64,000 bases of DNA from Yinghuangia seranimata. Its GTDB lineage: Bacteria; Actinomycetota; Actinomycetes; Streptomycetales; Streptomycetaceae. Position 1 is the stretch's first letter, and each line of letters starts with the position of its first letter. The translations under genes were made by a program, and so were the position numbers. The stretch is taken from positions 94,515 through 158,514 of the forward strand of contig NZ_JASAOI010000046.1 of assembly GCF_029953285.1 (NCBI RefSeq). The letters run 5' to 3'. Shown here piece by piece: positions 39,833 through 47,101 of this stretch. The notes below the pieces were generated by a model. The model was given only the letters and a program-made list of their open reading frames with translations, ran no database searches and was not told where the DNA came from.

Positions 39833-42147
39833 CGGCCACCGCCCGCGACGCGAGCGGCCTCGGCGTCGTCGTCGCCGTTCTGCCGGCCGGACTCCAACAG
39901 GGCCGCGTAGTGCCCGCCGAGCCGCATGAGCTCCTCGTGCGTGCCGCGTTCGGCGATGCTGCCGCGGTCCATGACGATGATCTCGTCGGCGTCCCGCACG
40001 GTGGACAGCCGGTGTGCGATGGTCAGGCACGCGCAGCCGCGTCTCCGCAGGTTGTCCATGATCACCCGCTCGGTCTCCGGGTCCAGCGCGCTGGTCGCCT
40101 CGTCCAGGATCAGCAGCGTCGGCTGTGCCGCCAACGCCCGTGCCAGTTCGAGGCGTTGCCGCTGTCCGCCGCTGAAGTTCGCGCCGCTCTCCCACACCTG
40201 GCTGTGGATGCCGCCGGGACGGGTCGAGACGGTCTCCAGGATCGCGGCGTCGTGCAGCGCGTCGACGACGACGTCGTCCGGAACGTCGTCGTTCCACAGC
40301 GTCAGGTTGTCGCGCACGGTGCCCTCGAACAGCGACACCTCCTGGTCGACGTACGCGACGGAGGCCGCCAGCACGGTGCGCGGGACGCCCTCGCGCGGCA
40401 TGCCGTCCAGCAGGATCGAGCCCGACCACGGCGCGTACAGCCCGGTGAGCAGCCGCCCGACGGTCGACTTGCCGCTGCCCGAACTGCCGACCAGCGCAAC
40501 GCGGCGGCCCGGCACCACCCGCAGAGACAGCTCCTTGACGACCGGCTCCGCGAGCGGGCTGTAGCCGAAGCTGACCTGGTCGAACTCGAGGTAGCCGTCG
40601 AGGCGCGCGCCGCCGCCGGTGTCGGGGACGTCGAAGCACGCCGCGGTCGGGTACCGCTCCACGTCGTGCAGCCGCTTGATGTCGGCGGTGATGTCCTGGA
40701 GCCGGCTGCCGAGGTTGGTCAGCTGGGTGACGGGGCGGCTGAGCGCGGTCAGCAGCGTCTGGAAGGACACCAGGATGCCGATGCTGAGGGCCCCGTCGAC
40801 CACCCGCTGCCCGCCGATCAGCAGCACCAGGCCGCTGTTGACGGCGGCCAGCAGCGGCGGCACCACGACCAGCACCGCCGTCGGGATGCCGAGCTTCTGC
40901 TTGGCGGTGACCACCTTGGCCAGGAACCCGGCCCAGCGGCTGAACGCGTCCGGCTCCGCGCCCGTCGCCTTGACCGTCTCGATCTGGCTCAGCGTCGTGA
41001 ACGTCGTCGCGGTGAGGTTGCCGCGGTCGGTGCGCAGCGCCGCCACCGCGTCCTCACGGGCCCGCGAAACCCAGCGCAGCACCACGATGTTCAGCAGCGC
41101 CATGCCGACGCCGAGCACGCCGAGCAGCAGGTCGTAGCGCACCAGCAACACGGCGTAGAACAGCACCAGCACGAGGTTGACGACCGTCAACGCCAGGTCG
41201 CGGGACAGGATTTCGGCGACGGTGTCGTTGCCGGACACCCGTTTGGCGACCTCGGCCGGCCGTCGCTGGAGGAAGAAGTCGACGGGCAGGCGCAGCAGAT
41301 GGCGGAAGAAGCGGGCCGAACTGACCAGCCCCATGCGGATTTCGAGGCGCAGTAAGTAGTGCCTCTGCACGGACGTGAGGATGAGCGTCGCGGCCGCCGC
41401 CATCGCCATCGCGCCCAGCAGCGGGACGAGGTAGCTGGGCGAATGCCCGGTCAGCACACGGTCGATGTACACCCGGGTGAACGCCGGCGCCGCGATGCCG
41501 GGAACGACCAGCAGCAGGCTCGCGCACAGCACGAGCGGCAGCGCCCGCCCCGACGGCAGCCGCCGGTCCATGAGCGCCGTCGACACCCGGGTCTTGCTGC
41601 CGCCCGGCGTGAAGTCGGGCCCCGGCTCGAAGGCGAGCACGATGCCGGTGAAGCCCGAGTCGAACTCGGACCACTCCATCAAACGCGGCCCTGCCGCGGG
41701 GTCGTTGACCGCCACGACGGTGCGCCCGTAGCGGGTGCGGACGCCCTCGACGACGAGGAAGTGCTGGAACGCCCAGAAGATGACGACCGGCCCGGGCAGG
41801 CCGCGCAGGTTCACCGCCTCGGTCTGATAACCGCGGGCGGTCAGACCGTACTTGCGCGCGGCCGCCAGGATGGTGGACGCCTTGGCGCCGTCCCGCGACA
41901 CCCCGCACAGGCCGCGCAGCTCCTCGAGCGGCACGAACCGGCGGTAGTAGCCCAGGATCATCGCCAGGCACGCCGCGCCGCACTCGACGGCCTCCATCTG
42001 CAGGACGGTCGGCACCGCGTGCCGCCACGGCTGCCGCACAGCGGCCAGGCCGGTGCGGCGTCGTGTCCCGTCGGCCCGGCCCAGGCCCGCGCCGGGCGGA
42101 TCCGGCGGCGCGGCCCCGGCCGACGGCGTCTCGGCGGTCTGCGTCAC
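39829..42147 (-). CDS. NHLP-family C39 peptidase/permease/ABC exporter
   Basis: A 772-residue peptidase-containing ABC transporter (NHLM_micro_ABC1 type). The N-terminal C39 peptidase is intact: oxyanion Q50, nucleophile C56 (QMEAVECGAACLAMI), H129 (AFQHFLVVEG) and D149 (VAVNDPAAG). Six TM helices follow, from LPLVLCASLLLVVPGI, then the NBD with LVGSSGSGKST, NFSGGQRQR and LLILDEATSALD. It should cut the leader after the double glycine (G110-G111) of the precursor at 25107 and export the core. The GTG at 42147 has GAGGAGGAAC upstream. Gap to the HlyD gene is 31 bp. Confidence 0.95.
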   Translation of the reverse strand: MTQTAETPSAGAAPPDPPGAGLGRADGTRRRTGLAAVRQPWRHAVPTVLQMEAVECGAACLAMILGYYRRFVPLEELRGLCGVSRDGAKASTILAAARKYGLTARGYQTEAVNLRGLPGPVVIFWAFQHFLVVEGVRTRYGRTVVAVNDPAAGPRLMEWSEFDSGFTGIVLAFEPGPDFTPGGSKTRVSTALMDRRLPSGRALPLVLCASLLLVVPGIAAPAFTRVYIDRVLTGHSPSYLVPLLGAMAMAAAATLILTSVQRHYLLRLEIRMGLVSSARFFRHLLRLPVDFFLQRRPAEVAKRVSGNDTVAEILSRDLALTVVNLVLVLFYAVLLVRYDLLLGVLGVGMALLNIVVLRWVSRAREDAVAALRTDRGNLTATTFTTLSQIETVKATGAEPDAFSRWAGFLAKVVTAKQKLGIPTAVLVVVPPLLAAVNSGLVLLIGGQRVVDGALSIGILVSFQTLLTALSRPVTQLTNLGSRLQDITADIKRLHDVERYPTAACFDVPDTGGGARLDGYLEFDQVSFGYSPLAEPVVKELSLRVVPGRRVALVGSSGSGKSTVGRLLTGLYAPWSGSILLDGMPREGVPRTVLAASVAYVDQEVSLFEGTVRDNLTLWNDDVPDDVVVDALHDAAILETVSTRPGGIHSQVWESGANFSGGQRQRLELARALAAQPTLLILDEATSALDPETERVIMDNLRRRGCACLTIAHRLSTVRDADEIIVMDRGSIAERGTHEELMRLGGHYAALLESGRQNGDDDAEAARVAGGGR

Positions 42148-42178
42148 GGCGTTCCTCCTCTCCTGCTGCGCACGGTGG

Positions 42179-42991
42179 TCAGCGGCCGAGGATCAGGCTG
42201 AACGGCGTCTGACTGCCGACGTCGATCGACGCCGACACCGTGACCTGTGTGTTCAGCCGCATCGGCGGACCTGCGGTGGTCGACCACTCGTAGCCGCTGG
42301 CCGTCGCCGCGTTCGCCACCAGGTCGACCACCACCAGGCGCGGCGCGGCGCCGTGTGAGAAGGCCTGCGCGGCGGCCTCCCCGCCGACCAGCCCGGCAAG
42401 CGCCTCGGGCGTCAGCGGATAGGGGCTGACGGAGGTGACCTTGCCGCGCAGCAGCCCGAACGCGGCGGGCGGCGCCGTCGACACGGACAGGTCCACCGCG
42501 TTGCCGGGGCGCAGCCGCGCGGCCCGGTCGCCGGGCACGAAGATCATCGCGACCATGCGGTCGTTCGGCGCGTCCGAGCGCTCGACGGTCACCAGCGTCG
42601 CGCCGGGGCCGACGACCTGCCCTGCGTCCGCCGCCACGCCGATCACCTGGCCGGCGAACGGGCTCGTGACGACGCGGGTCTGGCCGTCCTGGCCCTGGAT
42701 CGTGGCGATCGGCTGGTCGGCCGTCACCTTGTCCGTCGGACGGACGGCGAGAGTGCGCACCATCCCCGCGAACGGGCTCTGCACCCGCGCGGTTCCGGCC
42801 GGTCTCGTCAGCAGCCCGGGGGCGCCGACGCTGATGTCGAGGCGGCCGGCGAACGTCCAGACGACCCCGGCCGTCATCACGATCATGACCACGAACAGCG
42901 CGATCCAGCCGCGCGGCGCCGCGAGCAGAACGGGGGCGTCGAGCTCGTCCGGCTCCCGCATCCGCTGGAGGGCTTGGTAGCGGAACTTCAC
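42179..42991 (-). CDS. NHLP-system HlyD-like membrane fusion protein
   Basis: A 270-residue secretion accessory protein of the NHLM/HlyD kind. A short cytosolic N-terminus (VKFRYQALQRMREPDELDAP) is followed by one TM helix (WIALFVVMIVMTAGVVWTFAG) and an extracytoplasmic biotinyl-lipoyl-like hairpin domain (VTADQPIATIQGQDGQTRVVTSPFAGQVIGV). It would bridge the exporter to the cell envelope. GTG at 42991 has a GGGAGG site and overlaps the SagB stop by four bases. Confidence 0.9.
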   Translation of the reverse strand: MKFRYQALQRMREPDELDAPVLLAAPRGWIALFVVMIVMTAGVVWTFAGRLDISVGAPGLLTRPAGTARVQSPFAGMVRTLAVRPTDKVTADQPIATIQGQDGQTRVVTSPFAGQVIGVAADAGQVVGPGATLVTVERSDAPNDRMVAMIFVPGDRAARLRPGNAVDLSVSTAPPAAFGLLRGKVTSVSPYPLTPEALAGLVGGEAAAQAFSHGAAPRLVVVDLVANAATASGYEWSTTAGPPMRLNTQVTVSASIDVGSQTPFSLILGR

Positions 42992-44427
42992 CGAGGCCTC
43001 CCGTCCTCGCCCGGCGGCCCGAACACCCGTGGCGCGCCCGGCGGCCGACTGCCCAGGACCAGTTCGCCGACGGTGCCCTCGACGTACGGGTCGACACCGG
43101 AGGCCGCGGCGAACGCGCCCGCGTCGCCGCCGCCCAGGGCGCACACCGCGAGGCCGAGCGCCTCGCCGAGCAGGTAGAACGTCTGGTAGAGCACGCCCAC
43201 GTGCTTGAGGATCAGCGGGTAGCCGACCGTTTCGTACTTCCAGAACACCCGGCCGAAGCGCGCGGTCACCAGCAGCACGACCTGAGGGTCGGCCGTCATC
43301 AGAGCGCCGCTGCGGGCGTTGTCGACCAACGCCTGGGTACCCGGGCCCGGTTCGGCGACGAGCTCAAGCTCGTGGCGATCGGCCGCGTAGTGCCACAGGC
43401 CGGGCCGGACGCCCGCGCAGTCGGTGACCAGCGGGTAGACCTCCAGCTCGTGCAGCGAACCGCCGCTGGGGACCGGGCGGTCGGCGAGCTCCTGGCCGTC
43501 GGAGCCGGTGAACGTGCCGCGCAACCGGTCGGCCCGGTAGAGCAGTTCGCCGAGACGGTCGACGTCGATGGGAGCGTCCGCATCCTGTTCGCGAAGCGAG
43601 CGGCGTTCTTCGAGGACGGCGAACAAACCGGGGCCGTGCATGGAAGTGTCGGGCACCGCGAGCTTGACGGTCTCCCCGGCGAACGCGGTGAACGGAGCAC
43701 GCACGGCAGGCTCGGGAGGGCACACGTCCCGGCCGGGATAGGTGCCGCCGTAGCCCCGCACAGTGCCCGGGTTGCGGGTGCGCGCATGAAAGACGAGGTC
43801 GTCGGCGTTCCAGAGGGCTTGCGAAAGCCGTTCGGCCTCGAACAGGCCGGCCGCCGAGCACATACGCACAGCAATTCGGACCGCCTCCTCGGGAACCCCG
43901 GGAAGCAGCGCGGCCAGGCCGTCGACCGTGCGCGGCAAAGCCAACTGCGCTGGCAATGCAGCAAGTTCCCGCCCGAGCAGGACCTCAAGAGAACTGCCCG
44001 GCGCCCGCCAAACAGTGCCTCCCAACGCAAAGCCCGGCGTCGACGCGGAGATTCGACCGGACGCATGCGCGGACATCCGCACCTCGACGTCCAACCCGGG
44101 CGCGGGCGCGAGCGCGACCGGCCCGCGGCCGACCGCGCCAAGGCGTGCGACCGGGACCTCGTCGACGGTGACCAGCACCTGCGTGAGACCCGCGCCTGAC
44201 AGCCTGCGCAGCAGCATGTGCAGCCGCAGCAACCCGGCCTCGCCGTCGTGCTCCGCGACGAGCGCGGCCAGCCCGGCGTCGGTGACCGGCCCGGCCGCGA
44301 GCGCCTCGTACGCCGCGCGCAACCCCGGCGTGGGCAGCACCCCGGGACCGGGGTCGGCCGGGGCTCCCGGCCGCAGCAGAGTCGCGGTGGCTACGGCGCC
44401 CGCCCGGCTCAGAAGAAGACGTTCCAC
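42988..44427 (-). CDS. SagB-type azoline dehydrogenase
   Basis: A 479-residue protein with a SagB/ThcOx-type nitroreductase-fold dehydrogenase in its C-terminal half. It is expected to bind FMN and oxidise thiazolines to thiazoles. Recognisable blocks are LEERRSLREQDADAPIDVDRLGELLYRADRLRG, RPVPSGGSLHELEVYPLV, and the late KYETVGYPLILKHVGVLYQTFYLLGEALGLAVCALGGGD. The first 200 or so residues carry the winged-helix-like segment common in this family. GTG at 44427 lies 9 nt after GGAG and overlaps the YcaO 3' end by 19 bp; the extended upstream frame is antisense to YcaO and is rejected. With YcaO it forms the azole synthetase. Confidence 0.93.
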   Translation of the reverse strand: MERLLLSRAGAVATATLLRPGAPADPGPGVLPTPGLRAAYEALAAGPVTDAGLAALVAEHDGEAGLLRLHMLLRRLSGAGLTQVLVTVDEVPVARLGAVGRGPVALAPAPGLDVEVRMSAHASGRISASTPGFALGGTVWRAPGSSLEVLLGRELAALPAQLALPRTVDGLAALLPGVPEEAVRIAVRMCSAAGLFEAERLSQALWNADDLVFHARTRNPGTVRGYGGTYPGRDVCPPEPAVRAPFTAFAGETVKLAVPDTSMHGPGLFAVLEERRSLREQDADAPIDVDRLGELLYRADRLRGTFTGSDGQELADRPVPSGGSLHELEVYPLVTDCAGVRPGLWHYAADRHELELVAEPGPGTQALVDNARSGALMTADPQVVLLVTARFGRVFWKYETVGYPLILKHVGVLYQTFYLLGEALGLAVCALGGGDAGAFAAASGVDPYVEGTVGELVLGSRPPGAPRVFGPPGEDGRPR

Positions 44428-46688
44428 CGGTTCATCTCCGCCTCGGTACGCGGCCGTTCGAGCGCGCCGGTGCGCACCGGCGCGTCGTACAGCCGTCCGG
44501 GTCCGAGCCGCCGCCAGAAGTGCCGCATGCCCGGCATGACCACCTTGACGACGTGCAGGTCGAGGTCGGGTCGGGTCTGGTCGAGCACGATCACCTCGAC
44601 CCCGCACGCCCGCGCACTTTCCACGCCGGACCGTACGCACGCCGACAGGTCGTGCCCGTCAGGGACCGCGAAGTCGCCCAGAACAGTCGCGGGTTGCCCG
44701 GGGTCGGGGAGCAGCCACGGTTCGTCCGCGACCCGGACCTCGCGGCACCAGGTGAGCGTCTCCAGGTCGTCGGAGCGGTAGAGCGTGTTGCCGTCGGCGT
44801 CCCGCCGGTCGACGAACGGCAGGAACTGGTTGACCTCGGTCAGCGCCCGCACCGCGGCGATCCGCGCGTCCGGGTGCGCGCCGAACCCGACCATGACGTC
44901 CTCGACGGCGTGGTGCCGCCGCGAGACTGCCGCGAAGGCCGGGAGGCCCAGGTCGGAGGTGATGTCGAGCATCCACAGCGAGCGGTCCATCGACGCGTAG
45001 AAGTCGCGCATCGTCGCGACGTACGGGTCGCCCAGCGAGTCGAGGTCGAATGCGGGCCGTCGTAGCCGGTTGTACCACCACATCGCGACCGCGTCCCGCT
45101 CGACGACCTCGCAGAAGCCTTGTAGGACCGCCTCTTCGAGGGTGTTGCCGCTCGCGCTGCCGTTGGAGTCGCCAACACAGAAGAAGTGCCGTGCCAGGTC
45201 CGGATGGCCGTACCAGACGTAGCCCGCCGGGAGTAGCCGCTCCTCGTCGTGGGTGAGCGACCAGGCCGCCGACCAGTCGAGCACGGCGTCCTCGGGGAAC
45301 GGGTCGGGCACCAGTTGCAGCCGGTGCGCGGGGTCGCGGTTCCACTCCGTGCGGCCGGCGACCTGCCCGGGGGAGAACAGCAGCAGGCGGTCCATGTGCA
45401 CCGCCGCCGCGGGGTCGAGGTCGCGGTACGCGGCGCGCACCACCGGCTCGTCGCCGCGCCACACCGCCGTGTACCGCTCGATGGCCTCGCACACCGCGCT
45501 GACCTTGGCCTGGATCTCGGAGCGGCCCTTGCCGCCGCTCTGCCCGCGCATGTTGCGGCGCAGCAGGTCCATGTTGTCGTTGACCATCGCGAAGTTGTGG
45601 CCCGCGGTGAAGCTGTACGTGATGCCGTTGGCGCTGTCGTCGTGCTCGGCAAGACGCGTGATCGCGCCGAGGTGCGGCGAGATGTGCCGCTCCAGCGCGG
45701 CGAACGTCGCCTCGGGCGGACGGACCCGGTAGCCGCCGTCGGTGGTGTGCGTGGCCGTGCCGGTGGCCAGCACGACCTTGGGGCCCCGGCCGCCGAACAG
45801 TGCGGGGTCGCCGCACGCGGGGCACTGGGGCTGGCGCACCAGGATGTGGCTCTCGCTGCCCAGGGTCGCCAGGTCGACGGTGACCATGCGGCCGTCAAGT
45901 GCGGGGGAGGCGCCGGTGGCGGCGCTGCGCAGCGCCTCGGCGGCGGCCAGCGCGGCGACCAGGGCGGGGCCGGCGGGGATGGAGGCGTGCGAGGCGTGCA
46001 GTGGCACGGACTCCCCGCGCTTCCCGGCCAGGTAGCGCTCGACCTGGCGGTTCCCGGCCACACGCTGGGCCAGGCAGCGCCAGCAGCCGGTACGGCCGGG
46101 CGTGAGCAGCGGGCCGACCCAGGGCGTGACACCGGCAGGCTTGACGGGCAACCACGGGCGGCCGGCGGCCAGATGGGCGGCGTTGACGGCGTCGAGCTCG
46201 GGCGCGAGGTAGTCGTCGGTGACCACGACGGTCAGGTGGCTGTCGCTGATCGGGACGTCGGCGGGCGTGGCGGCGTGCGCGCTCATGCCGTGCTCGGCGA
46301 GCGCGGCCAGCACCGGGCGCGGGTCGGCGGTGCCGCACGCGACGACGGCGACCCCGCGGTCGCCGCCCAGGACGGACGCCACCGCCGCGGGGTCGACGCC
46401 TTGCGCGTCCCAGAACGCCAGCGCGGACTCCGGCAGCCGAGGCCGACCCTCGGCGAGGTGGCCGGCCGTCTCGTAGCGGCGCAGCGTGGTCAGCAGGGCG
46501 GTAAGCGGAACCCGGCCGGACAGCGCGGCGGCGATCTCGCCCACCTGGTGGGTGCCGTCCAGATACGGCAGCAGCGCGACCGCGGCCTCGCCCGCGACGA
46601 GGAAGTCGCGGCCTTCACCGGTGAGGAACACCTTGTCGTCGTCGACCACTTCACACAGGTAGTGCGCCTTCAGACGCGGACGCTCCAC
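44409..46688 (-). CDS. Fused E1-like / YcaO azoline cyclodehydratase (TOMM synthetase)
   Basis: A 759-residue bifunctional protein. The N-terminal E1-like/RRE-type domain (VERPRLKAHYLCEVVDDDKVF onward) binds the leader; two CxxC pairs, C202/C205 (GCWRC) and C289/C292 (CPAC), would hold structural zinc. The YcaO domain begins near residue 300 and has the ATP-binding block SEIQAKVSAVCEAIERY (390-406) and GNTLEEAVLQGFCEVVERDA. It ATP-dependently cyclises Cys side chains of the precursor into thiazolines. The C-terminus (EMNRWNVFF) lacks the PxPxP tail of most TOMM YcaO proteins. GTG at 46688 fits the usual family start; an in-frame ATG at 46802 is an alternative adding 38 residues. First gene of the 12-kb operon. 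Confidence 0.95.
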   Translation of the reverse strand: MERPRLKAHYLCEVVDDDKVFLTGEGRDFLVAGEAAVALLPYLDGTHQVGEIAAALSGRVPLTALLTTLRRYETAGHLAEGRPRLPESALAFWDAQGVDPAAVASVLGGDRGVAVVACGTADPRPVLAALAEHGMSAHAATPADVPISDSHLTVVVTDDYLAPELDAVNAAHLAAGRPWLPVKPAGVTPWVGPLLTPGRTGCWRCLAQRVAGNRQVERYLAGKRGESVPLHASHASIPAGPALVAALAAAEALRSAATGASPALDGRMVTVDLATLGSESHILVRQPQCPACGDPALFGGRGPKVVLATGTATHTTDGGYRVRPPEATFAALERHISPHLGAITRLAEHDDSANGITYSFTAGHNFAMVNDNMDLLRRNMRGQSGGKGRSEIQAKVSAVCEAIERYTAVWRGDEPVVRAAYRDLDPAAAVHMDRLLLFSPGQVAGRTEWNRDPAHRLQLVPDPFPEDAVLDWSAAWSLTHDEERLLPAGYVWYGHPDLARHFFCVGDSNGSASGNTLEEAVLQGFCEVVERDAVAMWWYNRLRRPAFDLDSLGDPYVATMRDFYASMDRSLWMLDITSDLGLPAFAAVSRRHHAVEDVMVGFGAHPDARIAAVRALTEVNQFLPFVDRRDADGNTLYRSDDLETLTWCREVRVADEPWLLPDPGQPATVLGDFAVPDGHDLSACVRSGVESARACGVEVIVLDQTRPDLDLHVVKVVMPGMRHFWRRLGPGRLYDAPVRTGALERPRTEAEMNRWNVFF

Positions 46689-47101
46689 GGGCGGCCCCCC
46701 GGATGGTCGTGGCGGTCGAACGGGCGGTGGGGCGATGGCGGCGACGTGTGCCCGGAACCACCGGTGGTTGGTGCCGACTGCCCGGAATCCGCCGGTGGTC
46801 ATGCCGAATCGCGATCCGCCGTCAGTGAACCCGTGGGCGAAGGGCCCTGTAAATACTGAAAGTTCCGGTCGGAAACCGGCCTACGTATGGCGCCGGCAAT
46901 ACGTACCGGACCGGCGATGCGTACGTGGATACGTATCCCCCAAAGGGGATGTGCGAAGGAATCACAGGCCCGAACTGCCGTATGGCACCAATCCACTCCG
47001 GGGAGTAATACTGGCTGCTGGGCCGCGCCGAGGCGGCCCGCGCCACGCCTCCGGGTCCGTCGCGCCGGGCGGACCCCGGCCGGACCGATCCGAAGGGCTG
47101 C
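46689..47101. promoter_or_regulatory. Divergent promoter region, TOMM operon and LuxR gene
   Basis: 413 bp without an assigned gene, except for the possible 114-bp upstream extension of the YcaO gene to 46802. It is rich in TACGTA elements: GCCTACGTATGGCG at 46879-46892, AATACGTACC around 46899-46907, GCGTACGTGG near 46920 and GATACGTATCC around 46928. These resemble the motif at 24915-24928 upstream of the precursor. Likely binding sites of the LAL-type LuxR regulator. Confidence 0.55.
46879..46892. promoter_or_regulatory. Shared cluster motif GCCTACGTAT(T/G)GCG
   Basis: GCCTACGTATGGCG here and GCCTACGTATTGCG at 24915-24928 differ at one of 14 bases. Both sit in the divergent promoter regions of the RiPP cluster. 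A common regulator binding site is the simplest reading. Confidence 0.55.
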
